Source: Omphiscola glabra
Taxonomy: Eukaryota > Mollusca > Gastropoda > Lymnaeidae
Assembly (NCBI GenBank): GCA_964017045.1
Contig: OZ024798.1
Span: forward strand, 27,332,347-27,396,346
Length of the DNA stretch: 64,000 bases
Direction: 5' to 3'
Within the stretch, counting starts at the first letter, position 1; each line of letters begins with the position of its first letter. A program made the position numbers and the translations under genes. Below, piece by piece: positions 33,420 through 45,556 of this stretch. The notes below the pieces were generated by a model. It had not been told where the DNA came from. It searched no databases and saw only the letters and a list, made by a program, of their open reading frames with translations.

Positions 33420-34633
33420 AAGGGTCGTCCATTAGTTATATCAACAAAATAGAGGGGGGGGGGAATGTTTGACAATTGTTGACAAAAGGGGGGGGGGTAG
33501 ATTTATCATGTTTTTTCTCTATTAAAATTTTAATCTTAAAATTTGACTGGTTATTACATTATTTAAACAAATTTAATGAGTGTAAATTAAAATAGTTATA
33601 TAACTTTTAGGTTTTTAACAATATAAGATTTATTTAATGTGTGTCTGTCAGTGCACTGCTGATGGCTGGTCAGAATGTTAGCACACTTTGTTAGTGCAAG
33701 AGAAGTCAAAAGTTGGCCTCTCTTCGCCTGTAGATTCTGTTTGTCGCAAATGACTAGGGCGGTATGTTTGCGATCATGTTGCAGGTATGGAACAAGGACA
33801 AGGTTCAAGTGTCATGTGCAGTCAAGATAAATGATATTGATAGAGTAGGAATACGCTTTTTTTAGAATTAGGGGAAAGTAAAATAACAATAATAACATCG
33901 CTGCTTGAACGGATTTGCAAAATCTGTAAAATCTATTTTACCTCACAAGTCATGTTGAAAAATTATGTTCAACAGCACTGACAACGTCCTCTTGAGCATA
34001 AGAAATTACCACCTGCTCCTCAACAAAAAAAGGATTCGACCAATGCGAGTAGCTGCCAGGAGACAGAGAGAGCTTATGGCAATTATTGCTCACACCGACA
34101 ATGCTTCTATTTTAAGTGCTGAATTGTTAGATGAGGATAATGTTGACTTGTCTGGTATATCAGTTCCGCAAGATGAAAATAATAAATCAGCTACTATGTC
34201 CTGTGTTACGATAGAGCAACACCTGGCTACTACCTTGGAAGGTGATAGCAGCTAAAAACCATGTTACAATTGTCAGCTATACTAACAATAATCATAATTA
34301 TTCTTCCACAAGCAAGCTAAAGATGCAATAAAATGTTTTTCCTACAATTTTGATTTATTGAAATAGATCAGCACAAAGTAAAATGTATTAATATGTTGAT
34401 TTATATTATAATAGTTAATTTATTTAATTTATTTATTTTATTTATTTATTTATTTTTGATGATTTTTTATTATTTTTTTTTTGGGGGGGGGGGGATAAAA
34501 ATATTGACATAATTACTGAAGAGGGGGAGGGGGTGTCACTGAAAGTTTTACAGTTGTTGACAAAAAGTGGGGGGGGGGGGTGGAGTCAAAATTGCTTTAA
34601 AATTGTTGACGTAATTAATGGACGCCCCCTAAC
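33420..34633. mobile_element. DNA transposon with CGTCCATTA inverted ends
   Basis: The left end contains GGGTCGTCCATTAGTTATAT then CAACAA and a G-run. The right end, inverted, reads GGGCGTCCATTAATTACGTC then AACAA, followed by a matching C/G-run block. The region between is about 1.2 kb. It holds a 96-codon plus frame (33965-34255, ARRQRELMAIIAHTD) and a 70-codon minus frame, neither recognised; they may be relics of a transposase. Another end-like copy (TGACATACATTATGGACG) near 34825 suggests a nested or longer element. It lies in an intron of GTPase 2. Confidence 0.7.
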
Positions 34634-35621
34634 TCCTTTTGATCATGTGATAGTTCTCTGAATTTAAAATTTTATAAATTTAATAGCTTCATTAATGATA
34701 TGCTTTTGAGATAAAATTGTAATTAGATGTTAATTAATTTTGTTTACAATTTTTAGTTGGGGGGGGGGGTCTAGATTTGTGACAGGTTGTAACAGAGGGG
34801 GGAGGAACATTGTCATAGTGTGACATACATTATGGACGGTACTGTTGTCAATTGTATTCTTGGACGAAATAATAATAAGGTATATTTAGTATATAATTTA
34901 CCATAACAACGACTATTTAGCTAGCATTTATACATTATTCAAAACTACTGTTCACGGGTTTGGTGCCAGTTTCATAATTTATAATTTCAAATATGTCCTT
35001 TTCTCGATTATATGAGAACCGCCGAGTTAATCAAACAATCGCAATAACGAAAGAGATGGTAGACTGGCCTTTAAAGCTGTTTGGCCAGATTGTCGCCACT
35101 CTGGCAATGACTTGATCGTAAACTTGGCTCAGCTCCGCGCCCACTACCTGGCAACAATATCAAACCCTTTAAGAAGAGTTTATTCCCTGGCAACGCTTTG
35201 AGCCATGGGAGGGAATCCCCTTGATGTCTCGGGCCTACTTCCGTTTCCGGGTGAGTCAGACCATCGTTGACGTCGGTCGTGATAAACAATTTATGAGTTA
35301 CGACTCGAGGGACGGAGTCATTGAACTTTGTTTACTTATGCGACGTTTGAAATGGGGGGGTCAGAATGGCAGAAAGGACACCTGGTAGGATGTCATCAAC
35401 ACTGGACAGTATAACGAGAATGTTTGAAGAAATACTGAAAGCTGGTAACGAAATTACTTCGAGGAGTTTGATGTACGTGGACTTCAGCGGATTTTGTTTT
35501 CAGTAGTCGAAAGGGAGTTGGGGGGGGGGGGGGGGGGCAATTTGAATTCGTGTTGCTATGCAAATAAGAATTGTAAAGTCTATAACAGGATCCCACGATA
35601 GTAGCAGAAATAAAAAAAAAG
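34634..35621. other. Intronic DNA of GTPase 2
   Basis: Contains G runs near 34757 and a run of about 17 G at 35520-35537. No coding signal was recognised. Confidence 0.5.
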
Positions 35622-35882
35622 GGGGCAGGCTACGCTGGGCAGGACACTTAGAGAATGTCAAATGATAGAGGAGTGAAAAGGGTGCATCACCAAAACCTCA
35701 GAGGAAAACGGCTCACAGGCAGACCTAGACTTAGATGGATGGATGATGTGGAAAAGATCTACAACAAATGGGAATCCAAGCATGGAAAAGAAAGGCATTA
35801 GTTAGGTCTGAGCGGAAGGAAGTAGTGAGGCAGGCCAAAGCCCTATAAGAGCTGTAGATCCACAGGGATGGATGGATGGATA
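35622..35882 (+). mobile_element. LINE C-terminal fragment with two frameshifts and (GGAT)n tail
   Basis: Plus-strand reading recovers RLRWAGHLE, then (shifted) MSNDRGVKRVHHQNLRGKRL and TGRPRLRWMDDVEK, then (shifted) DLQQMGIQAWKRKALVRSE and RQAKAL with a stop at 35845. This is the familiar carboxy end of a non-LTR retrotransposon polyprotein. A GGATGGATGGATA tail marks the 3' end. It is 5' truncated and inactive, in an intron of GTPase 2 on the opposite strand. Confidence 0.88.
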
Positions 35883-37156
35883 CAAATAAGATGAACATTA
35901 ATCATTGTAAGACCTCTAGGTGGTGCCCCCACTTTGTCATTGTTTTCATTTCTCCCTTGGTAGGGTACATTTTCTCTAGATCCGCCATAGCACAAAATGT
36001 GGATACAGAGAAATTAGTTGAATAAGAAAATTACAATTTCGTTCAGATTCTTACATTTGAAACGATGTGATGAGCAATGTTTTAAAATCCGATTGAATAG
36101 AACAAACCTTTGGGTGCTGGTGTCCACCAAGTTAGTGTTTAGAAATATTTATCTTAAAACGTTGTTCACTGAATGCAGGCAATTGATTTTTTTTTTTTAA
36201 TGTTTTACATGCCACATCTCATCCAACCCCGATTAAGGAACTATGCATTGTCAGTCCTCTTGTGTCTTTAGTCCAGACATGGGGTAAAGTAGAACGCCGT
36301 CATTTCAACATGTTTTACAGTATAGTCGCGGTGAATGGAGTGAGCCAATGAGAAGAGCGTTCATTAAGGACCCCGAGTTACGATGCTATCGTTCTGAAAA
36401 CGTGTTTGATCACTGAGCGGTTTGTTAGGGCCCAGATATGGGGGTGAGTGTGGAGGCTGTTGGTATGCACGGTCACGTTTGACCACAGGTCTGTCCTGTA
36501 AGGTCAACACTGCGATCGCTCGTGACTTCAGATTAAAGGAGATCTCTGCAATCACCGTTTGATATTGTAGCCAAAAATCCCCACCACCACCCCCTCCTCT
36601 CTTTAAGCCTCGGCGAAGCTCTGATGTGTAATAGCACGTCTGATCTCATCTGAAGTTGAAACACAAATCCATATTTTGGAACAAACGCATCAAACCCAAA
36701 TGTTTTGGTTTATTGTTATTATTTTAATGAATATTTTATATTCAGAAGTTTTTTAAATATTCAACACACGTTAGGTTGTCAGAACAGAAGAATGCGCGTG
36801 CCATTATTCCATACATGTCAACCTGTGGGATCCAAAAAACTGTACAAAAGGTGAAAATAACGAGAGTTGACACCCAAAATTCAATTTACAGCATCTCCAA
36901 AAAAAAAAAAAAAAGTTTTACATTGAAACAAACGTATGACTTGTGATAAACTTTCAGGTTGGCCCAAGTACGCGGCTCTCAGCTAAATGACGTCACAGCT
37001 ATGCACGAAAATCGACAACGTCGGGCAACCAAGTTTTCACTCTTTCTCGTTACACTGTCACGTGATCAGCGTTTTTGTTTTTACTTCATTTTATTTTTTC
37101 ATTTATTTTATTTACTTATTTTTTAAGGGTTTTTTTTTTTATTTTTATTTTTTTAC
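35883..37156. other. Intronic DNA of GTPase 2, AT-rich
   Basis: A and T runs near 36900 and 37080-37150 include the polypyrimidine/poly-T side of the exon donor. No further exon or transposon was recognised. Confidence 0.5.
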
Positions 37157-37230
37157 CTGACTGGAGACGTCCAGGAGATCCAGCTTTATGGGCGTGTCAC
37201 CGTGGGTGAAGGTCGATTGATAGCTGATAT
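37157..37230 (-). CDS. Ras-superfamily GTPase 2, G2/G3 exon
   Basis: Internal 74-bp exon found by its splice sites and by alignment with its paralogue; it is too short to stand out as an ORF. Acceptor TGTGTGCCACTCCTCAG, donor CAG|GTAAAA. It enters with two bases of a split codon, then encodes 24 residues, starting ISYQSTFTHGD and ending IKLDLLDVSSQ at phase 0. LDLLDVSSQ replaces the Ras G3 motif LDTAGQ. The Asp and Gln are retained, but T-A-G becomes V-S-S. Exon 8269-8345 of GTPase 1 has the same phases and the pattern Y-x-S...L-LLD. The preceding P-loop exon was not found between here and the right end of the window. Confidence 0.82.
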
Positions 37231-37883
37231 CTGAGGAGTGGCACACACAAAAATGTTAATGTTAATAGAAAACAATTACCAAGAAACTTTTTGCGGCATG
37301 CAAAGCAAGATGCGCTTATTCTCAACATTAAAAAGAAAATAAGATTACGAAAGAATTTGGGGTATCGTTATTGAGGACATTCCTGCGTTGAAGAACGGGG
37401 AGCGAATTAATCAGTTAGTACTGTCGCCTTGGCAGTTCTCTCCCTTGGCCACTCATTTATTTTTGTCACTGTGTTTTAAAACAAGGACAGAAAGAATGAC
37501 ACGTTGCCACTCTACGTTAAAAATTTTAAGATAACTATTTTTGGGCAAAACCTCGGGTTGGTGAGTTGTTAACATTTGCTCAAACGGATTAAATTATGGG
37601 GAAGACGGGAGAATGCGTATTGCATTATTGGCTTGGTCACCTTCCAAAAGGGATATGGACACTTGTTGATAACTTTTGATTTGAATCATGTTCTCGGTGA
37701 ATCGTGGAAGCAAATGAATGAGATCTGATCCCAGGACATGTTTCTGCCTTAACATTTCATCTTCTGGCGTGTTACTAAGAGAAGTGTGCATCGTCGAGAA
37801 CAATTTTATCCCACTACTTGACACGGGCGTAATGAACACCATAGAGATCAGTGCTGCGCAAACCTTTTCTCCCTCACAGCACA

Positions 37884-38068
37884 ACTAGACCCTTCCCAGA
37901 TTTTAGTGGCACCACTAGACCCTTCCCAGATTTCAGCGGCACAACTAGACCCTTCCCAGATTTCAGCGGCATAACTAGACTCTTCCCAGATTTTAGTGGC
38001 ACCACTTGACCATTCCCAGATTTCAGCGGCACACCTAAAACCTTCCCAGATTTCAGCGGCACACCGCA
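37884..38068. repeat. 30-bp satellite, ~6 copies
   Basis: Units CCCTTCCCAGATTTCAGCGG then CACAACTAGA, with GATTTTAGTGGCACC variants. Confidence 0.92.
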
Positions 38069-39101
38069 ATTAAAACATTTTTAACGCAAATCTTCTTTCA
38101 TGTGGTTTTTACGTGCCCACATTTAAAATGGTTTTGTTTTTATTTCGTATCGACGTGAAATTAACATGAACCAGTATCATTTATATACCGAGTAATATAA
38201 CATAAAATAATGTTCACTTTTTAAGAACGCCCTGGTATAACATTAGACCAGAAATTTTAGGAAACTAGCTTTTAAAAACAGAGTTTCCCCCATCTGCTTG
38301 TATCGTTCAAAGAATTCATTTTATAAGCTTATAAACTTTAGAAAACACATAATATTCTTTCTATAACAATAAAAGCATCGAGCACAAACCTATGGCATTC
38401 ATTTGTAACGTTAGAGTAACTTGCCCCAATGAAACCACGAGTCAACTTTTCCTCACAACTTTTTACAAAGTGAAAAAAAAAGGGGAAATCACTGACTAGG
38501 CAGTGTTTAGAGATGTTCTAGCAGATAACTAGCATAATAATAGGGGAAAATGGGTAGCCCCTTAAGCAACCACCTGCCCGCCCCGCAACCAGTGATTGTG
38601 CAATAAGTGCAACTAGCAAGAAATCGGACTTGTCGATCACATTTAACACATTTCAAAGTGTTAACAGCCTATTTTAACCTGTACATAACCTTATCTTAAT
38701 GTTAGCAACTCATTCACGCCAAATACTAATGATAAATAATGATAAATAACATAATCAAATATTTTACTTTAAAATTTCACAAAAAGATGGGTTTTTTTAG
38801 TCGAATTGTCGCTGTTAATACCGGTTTCTAAGAAGGCAGTAAATGATCCGTAAGTGAAAAAAAGCTGAACAGTAGACCAATGGGAGCCTACTGAGTATAT
38901 CTTTGCTTTGATATTTAAAATTATATTGTGTCACCATTAACACATGTTCGAATGTGTTAACCAATCAGATGAAAGATCTTCGGTACGTACCTCAGTCTCG
39001 ACCCGATTCGGCTTATTTTGGTCTTCGGTTTGTTTTCAGTTGTGGGTGGTGAATTGTTACCTAGGTAATGTGCGCAATCTTTAATCAACCAGCAATCAAC
39101 A
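38069..39101. other. AT-rich spacer with two related short inverted repeats
   Basis: TTAACACAT-GTTCGA-ATGTGTTAA (38937-38960) and TTAACAC-ATTTCAAA-GTGTTAA (near 38645) are similar hairpins about 290 bp apart, perhaps the ends of a small element. Nothing else recognised. Confidence 0.4.
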
Positions 39102-39915
39102 CCTAGTCCAAGTAACACCTAGTCGAAGTAATACCTAGTCGAAGTAACACCTAGTCGAAGTAACACCTAGTCGAAGTAACACCTAGTCGAAGTAATACCT
39201 AGTCGAAGTAATACCTAGTCGAAGTAATACCTAGTCGAAGTAGTACCTAGTCGAAGTAATACCTAGTCGAAGTAGTGATACCTAGTCGAAGTAATACCTA
39301 GTCGAAGTAATACCTAGTCGAAGTAACACCTAGTCGAAGTAATACCTAGTCGAAGTAACACCTAGTCGAAGTAATACCTAGTCGAAGTAATACCTAGTCG
39401 AAGTAACACCTAGTCGAAGTAATACCTAGTCGAAGTAACACCTAGTCGAAGTAACACCTAGTCGAAGTAATACCTAGTCGAAGTAATACCTAGTCGAAGT
39501 AATACCTAGTCGAAGTAATACCTAGTCGAAGTGTACCTAGTCGAAGTAATACCTAGTCGAAGTAGTGATACCTAGTCGAAGTAATACCTAGTCGAAGTAA
39601 TACCTAGTCGAAGTAACACCTAGTCGAAGTAATACCTAGTCGAAGTAACACCTAGTCGAAGTAATACCTAGTCGAAGTAGTGATACCTAGTCGAAGTAAT
39701 ACCTAGTCGAAGTAACACCTAGTCGAAGTAATACCTAGTCGAAGTAATACCTAGTCGAAGCAATACCTAGTCCAAGTAATACCTAGTCCAAGTAGTACCT
39801 AGTCCACCTAATACCTAGTCCAAGTAATACTTAGTCCAAGTAATGTCTAGTCAAAGTAATACCTATTCGCATTTACACCTAGTCGAAGTAATATCTAGTC
39901 GAAGTAGTACCAAGT
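39102..39915. repeat. 16-bp satellite, ~50 copies
   Basis: Units ACCTAGTCGAAGTAAT with AAC/AGT/AGTGAT spacer variants. The right edge degrades to ACCTAGTCCAAGTAAT. Confidence 0.95.
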
Positions 39916-40370
39916 CGAAGTAATGCCTACCGGTAGTACGCGTGCGACCAAAGGCCAATGTGACATAGACATATTTTTCGTCGCCTCAGACACATTAAGA
40001 TGCCCGCCAAATTGAAGCGGTATGATGTGCTGCGTGCCATCAGAATTCAAAACTTTTTCAGCTTGTTAATGAGCCATTCGTTGAACCTTGTATAACGTCT
40101 TCACGCGTTTTTCATCCCCTTGGAGGTATATTGCCGCGGCACACCTAGCATCGTCGGGCGCCATGCCAGTGTCCCGCGACACATCGGTTGCGTGCGGAGC
40201 TCTGGTAAAAAAACGGACAATCGCTATTCTCAGCATTCCGTCAGTGGAATATGTCAACAGCAGACAAATGATGTGTACTGCTTGCTGCCAGTGGAAGAAT
40301 CAGAAGGTAGACAGCTGGCTATGAAATTCAAAGACAGGTGGGCTGAGAAACTTAAATAGTGAAATCACAA
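39916..40370. other. Weak coding-like segment of unknown origin
   Basis: Less AT-rich than its surroundings, with overlapping 60-80 codon frames on both strands. The plus frame ending EGRQLAMKFKDRWAEKLK and a minus frame with LQGDEKRVKTLYKVQRMAH both look somewhat protein-like, but neither matches a family I recognise. It may be an old transposon remnant. Confidence 0.25.
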
Positions 40371-41846
40371 TGTGAAATTGTTAACTTGATTATTTTGTTA
40401 AAAGTCAGTAACGCCATAAAAGCAAACACCATCTACGGCTGAGTGCCAGCCAATCACATGTCAATGCGATGTGTTTAAATATAGCACATGCCACACAAGT
40501 TTCGGTGACGTTCTTATCAGATTCGGCTGCCATTGATCAAGCCACGCGATTGTTTACCTGGAGATGTTATGCAAGAGTTGTCCGTGGTATCACAAGCAAA
40601 TTTCAAATGTCCTCGCTGACCCCCCCCCCTCTAAATGAGGGCGAACCTGGTCTAAACACGCCCGGGCTGACCTGCGTGACACCTGTTTGACCAACACGGG
40701 CCATCTTAAAGGTCAACACGCGGACTGGCCAGGTTGAGTACAATGGTCAGTTTTTTGGGGGCGAGACAAACAAATATTATTAGCGGGACTGTGAACCTCT
40801 CTCCGGGCCCTCGTGAGAGAGTACTCTTGTCCTAGAACACGTCCCCTTTAGAGAATACTCTAGTCCTATATGTGCTAGAGCAAAACAACAACAAAATCGT
40901 TTTGATCTCGTGATGGATAAGTCGGTTGTTTGACTTAATCTCGTGATAGAAAAGTCGGTTGTTCGTAGGATAGCTCCGGTCGTTATGATTGTTTATTTTT
41001 TGCTCCCTTTAAAAATATGTAGTGACGGTTGATACGGTTCATGTCTCATTGATTTATTATAGTTTGTATTTCAAATTAACGATTTTCTTTGAACCCAGTC
41101 AACATGTAATCTATCACGTCGTGGAAGTCAGTTCTGTGTTTGATTGAAAGCAGATCGAAATGGATTCAGATTGGTTTACGTTCCGCTGGCTTGTATACAG
41201 GAAAAGGTCAAAGGAAGGTCATATATTTACTATGAACTGTATCACTGGGGGATGTTTCGGACGCAGAAGGATTCGTATTTTAGACAAACATAGACGGATG
41301 ACATGTGTTGACGTCAATGTGTCCAAACGAAGCCCGGGGGTGTCAAAGATAGGAGGAGGACGTGTCTAAATAACTCGAAAACTCAAAGAGACACAATTTT
41401 AGATTTCAGCTATAATTAGCTCACATTCTTCCCCCATAATAGCACCGCAGGGCCGGTCACGTGATGTCTCCGCCACTTATGGTGTCACACGGGGGCAAGT
41501 CCTTAGACTAGGACAACAGAACCGCTCAGAACCTGCGGTGTTTGAGACAACTCTATGCAGACGGACAAAACATGGCACCTGAAAGCTCGAACTGACGCAT
41601 ACTTGCACTGTCTCAGGTGTAACAGAACGTCGAGGTGGTATCGGCTAAATATGCTCAGTAGAGATTAGAATCTCGGTGTTATTTGTTTCCATTGCTCTGT
41701 CATTACGATAACTTTGACCATTCTGTTATTATTTGTTAATTTACTGTAAATATCCAATTCACGTTTGAATCTCCACACAAAAATAACATATAATGTCAAT
41801 CTATGAAAAATGTTTCTGGTACGATTCCCTTGAGATTTTAAACGGG
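40371..41846. other. Intergenic DNA, nothing recognised
   Basis: Short frames only. A C-run lies near 40620. No transposon ends or RNA genes. Confidence 0.5.
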
Positions 41847-42290
41847 TCTATTTTTACAGTGGTTTCACGATACCTTTGCCTCTTTGAGGACACTGGTCTA
41901 TTTTTACAGTGGTTTCACGATACCTTTGCCTCTTTGAGGACACTGGTCTATTTTTACAGTGGTTTCACGATACCTTTGCCTCTTTGAGGACACTGGTCTA
42001 TTTGCACGGTGGTTTCGTGATATCATTGCCACTTTGATGACATTGGTCTATATGTACGGTGGTTTCGTGATATCATTGTCACTTTGAGGACACTGGTCTG
42101 TTTGTACGGTGGTTTCGTGATATCATTGCCACTTTGAGGACACTGGTCTGTTTGTACGGTGGTTTCGTGATATCATTGCCACTTTGAGGACAATGGTCTC
42201 TTTGTACGGTGGTTTCGTGATATCATTGCCACTTTGAGGACAATGGTCTATTTGTACGGTGGTTTCACGATATAATTGCGTCTTTGACGT
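41847..42290. repeat. 50-bp satellite, ~9 copies
   Basis: Units GGTCTATTTTTACAGTGGTT then TCACGATACCTTTGCCTCTT then TGAGGACACT. The first three copies are identical; later ones switch to TTTGTACGGTGGTTTCGTGA. Confidence 0.93.
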
Positions 42291-42404
42291 CTTCTTTAGA
42301 CATAAACGGGGTTGGGGGGTGTGGTTGAGTGAAAATGAGTTCATTAAAGTCAATCTACCCACCCCAGAGCCCAAAAAATCCTTAAGACATAAAGGTGCCC
42401 ATGC

Positions 42405-42800
42405 GGTAAAGCGTTGTCAATAAGCCAAAGGTAGTCGAAGATTAAAAGTTGTCAATGTGGCCGAGGGTTGCGTAGAACGGGAATGATTCCCAGGCAGTAA
42501 AGGGTTGCCAACCAGCCAAACGGTCAAGAGTTGTCAAATGGTCAAAGGTTTCCAAATGGCCAAGGGTTGCAAAAAAAGGTCACGGGTTGCCAAACGGTCA
42601 ACGGTTTCCAGACGGTCGAGTCTTGACAAAGGGGTAAATATTTGCTGACAGTCTAAATGGTTCCCAAAAATTTGAGGTTGCCCAATGGTAAAAGATTGAT
42701 AGGCGATCAAACGTTGTCCATAGATTCTCATGGGGTGCCAGACATCAAAGTATTGCCAATAGTAACATGTTGTCCAGCAGGTCAAAAGTCGCCCGGCCTT
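42405..42800. repeat. Highly degenerate ~17-18 bp repeat
   Basis: Loose repetition of AAGGGTTGCCAAATGGTC-like motifs with strong divergence, probably an old satellite. Confidence 0.6.
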
Positions 42801-43449
42801 TAAAAGGTTGACCGGGATCGACCAGATGCCACTTTTAAAGTATTTTCATTGCAGGGGGATTAAATCATCCATCACATTTATTTCCCACTGGATCTGGCTT
42901 AAAATTTCCCCCGTCTACCTAGATTAGGATGAACTCCATTCGTCCTTCTATTGCTACAGCAAACGTCCAAACATAGAGTTGTATGTGTGCACTCCCCTTA
43001 CTTGACAAGGGAAGCAACCTTACCCAACTTTCACCCTACCAACCCACCACCACCTTCACGCCTCCTGCACCCGCTACAAACACACACAATCACACACACA
43101 ATCACGCACAGACACTGGAGACAGAAAACACCCATGACCGAATCTTTGCAGTGGTTGAAGATTCGTATCATTTATTAATATTTTTTGTTAAGCTGGTTGC
43201 AATTTCTTCAAACCCCACCACCGAACACCACCGAACACCGCCGAAGAAGACAGAAGTCTGGGAAAAGGTGAAATGGGATGTTCATCTTTTTGTATAACAG
43301 TTGAAAACACCAATTATCTTTTGCCTATGATTTAAACATAAATTAAAGACGTGTTTTTTTTTAATGTAGAGCAATATTTATTGATCAAGGTGGACTTTAA
43401 ATTTGATGATTGATGGTGATATGATTTTTTTGATTTTTTTTGTTAACCA
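42801..43449. other. Spacer, nothing recognised
   Basis: Contains a short CACA-rich tract near 43085 and T runs near 43425. No coding signal. Confidence 0.45.
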
Positions 43450-43620
43450 CAGCAAGACGGCGGCGCCGCTGCTCACTTACAGCAAATGAACAAAGGCGGC
43501 TGTGATCAAACTGTTTACCGGGCTATCCATCAAGGACCCCCAGGTCTGCTATGTAATCAACGAGAACGGCTCCACTCACCTCAAACGTTCCATCAAAATA
43601 ACCGTCCGACTTACACGTGA
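43450..43620 (+). other. GC-rich coding-like island, unidentified
   Basis: The segment follows a possible acceptor (GTTAACCACAG) and is GC-rich compared with its flanks. One plus frame runs AAVIKLFTGLSIKDPQVCYV and on into the next repeat; another gives a 55-codon Gln/Gly-rich frame. A minus-strand GAG|GTGAGT could be a donor. I do not recognise any product. It could be an orphan exon or chance. Confidence 0.25.
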
Positions 43621-43765
43621 CCTTGATCTCATTCAAATACAACCTTCCAGTTTACAAGTGACCTTGATCTCATTCAAATACAACCTTCCAGTTTACATGT
43701 GGTCTTGATCTCATTCAAGTACAACCTTCGAGTTTACATGTAGCCTTGATCTCATTCAAATACAC
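43615..43765. repeat. 40-bp tandem repeat, ~4 copies
   Basis: Units CTTGATCTCATTCAAATACA then ACCTTCCAGTTTACATGTGA with small changes. Confidence 0.88.
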
Positions 43766-44325
43766 ATTTCCCTCCAACATATACAAGGACATTTTTTTTC
43801 TTTAAAAATCCATTCATATAGTTTTAAATGTGGGCTTCAATTCACAGTTGCGAACCTTATTGGGAAAATTGTGTGTGTGGGGGGGGGGGGTGGGGGGGGG
43901 GGGAGAGAGAGAAAGAGAAATGCACCGTCAGCACAATCTTGTTTACGTTTTTATGTCACTTCTATTTTAACAGCTTTGTGAATTCTTTAATTTAACAATG
44001 AAAGACGACAAAGATTTCATTTTAAAATAAAAAAAAAAGAAGTCATTGTTTTGACGAGGATGACCTTGTCCTAACACACTCTGCCCCGAGCATGACATTG
44101 CCTCGCTCAGGAGGGATTCTCAACGCGTGTGTTGCAACTGTTGCTGTACGTTACCGAAGCCCGCTGGAAAACATAACTCCGAGATGACCTTAGGTTTTAT
44201 TTTAAAGCGTTTGTGGCTGTTCGTTATAAATATGTAAAGCTTGTTTTTAATGAGCGATAACATCTTCGTGCTTTTTGTTTTTGTTTTGTTTTTTGTTTCT
44301 TTTATCAGTACGTTTAATTCCAATG
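43766..44325. other. Spacer, nothing recognised
   Basis: A G-rich block (43880-43905) and a GAGAGAGA run. No open frame of note. Confidence 0.45.
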
Positions 44326-44616
44326 ACCTATCATTTCATTGGTCCTTGATAAAATGAATAGGGGCACAGTAAGTCCTATCATTTCATTGGTCCTTGATAA
44401 AATGCCTAGGGGCACAGTAAGTCCTATCATTTCATTGGTCCTTGATAAAATGCCTAGGGGCACAGTAAGTCCTATCATTTCATTGGTCCTTGATAAAATG
44501 CCTAGGGGCACAGTAAGTCCTATCATTTCATTGGTCCTTGATAAAATGCCTAGGGGCACAGTAAGTCCTATCATTTCATTGGTCCTTGATAAAATGCCTA
44601 GGGGCACAGTAAGTCC
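44326..44616. repeat. 48-bp satellite, 6 near-identical copies
   Basis: Units TCCTATCATTTCATTGGTCC then TTGATAAAATGCCTAGGGGC then ACAGTAAG. Multiple of three, so both strands are open over 109-123 codons; not genes. Confidence 0.95.
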
Positions 44617-44885
44617 AAGCTTGATGACGACCAAACCACACAATCATCGTATCGGTTTAGGGTCTTCTTTATACAACAGGACATTAAAAAAGAAACAGCC
44701 TGAGAGATAGCCGGATTTTATTTTAAAACCTATTTGTTATTAGGTTGTTGGTGTCATGTACGTGTAATAACAGTATCAATTTCAGTTTAGGAGCTGCCAT
44801 AGAAGGCACTGAATTTTTTTTTAAAAGCTGACATCTAAGTGAAGGGCATAAAAAAAATCGTTTGCAGTGATCACGTTAACAAAGT

Positions 44886-44925
44886 CTTCAAAGGGGCTCA
44901 AAGAGATCAAAGGGGCTCAAAGAGA
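44886..44925. repeat. 18-bp repeat, ~2-3 copies
   Basis: AAGGGGCTCAAAGAGATC-like units. Confidence 0.75.
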
Positions 44926-45171
44926 CATTGTCTACATTATTTCTTTGTTCATATGCTTCGAAATTCGGCGTTGTTATTAGAGAAATTGAAAGTCTCTCCT
45001 CAAAGGCAAATTCACCTTCGTCATATGGACATGGACATATCTACAAGGGCAAAGTTTTAATGGTGTTAAATGCTGAGGTCGATAGTCAAACTTTGGAGAG
45101 GGGGGGGGGCAGTTATTTGAGTGTGTCAATAGCACTGGAGTCAATAGTCCAACTTTGGGGGGGGGGACGAC

Positions 45172-45357
45172 CAGGGCCGACCCTAACAATTGCGGGGCCC
45201 TATGCGAAACGGATTGCGCGGGGCCCATTCTGGGTAGGAATAAGGATAATAAGTGAAAATTAAGATTTTGTATTAGAAAATAAATTCGGGGCGGGGCCTA
45301 TGAATGTGCGGAGCCCACTGCGGTCGCATAGGTTGCAGTGGCCTAAGGCCGGCCTTG
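45172..45357. mobile_element. hAT-like MITE with CAGGGCCGRCC ends
   Basis: The left end CAGGGCCGACCCTAACAATT and the inverted right end CAAGGCCGGCCTTAGGCCAC are imperfect inverted repeats. The inner blocks GGGGCCCTATGCG and CGCATAGG are also inverted. About 186 bp, non-coding. No convincing target duplication was found because of flanking G runs. Confidence 0.65.
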
Positions 45358-45463
45358 GGGGGGGGTGGGGGGCCGTCCGTTCTTTTAGCGTTTCAGTAGC
45401 ACTTGAGTTAGTAATCCGACTTTGGTGCTAGACTAAGTGATTGAAACAATGTCATAACTTGTT

Positions 45464-45556
45464 TGTGTGTGGACTCACCCATGTTGTTATGACCCCACAC
45501 CCGAGACAACTAGTGGACTCACCCATGTTGTTATGACCCCACACCCGAGACAACTG
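45464..45556. repeat. Two-copy ~47-bp tandem duplication
   Basis: GTGGACTCACCCATGTTGTT then ATGACCCCACACCCGAGACA ACTA occurs twice in tandem, perfectly. Confidence 0.9.

Noticed and set aside
41485..41512. GGKS-like codons as a missing GTPase P-loop exon
   Set aside because: The frame stops after four more codons, it is on the plus strand, and there are no matching hydrophobic strand or splice sites.
44314..44710. Paired 109- and 123-codon ORFs on opposite strands
   Set aside because: Both are frames of a six-copy 48-bp satellite.
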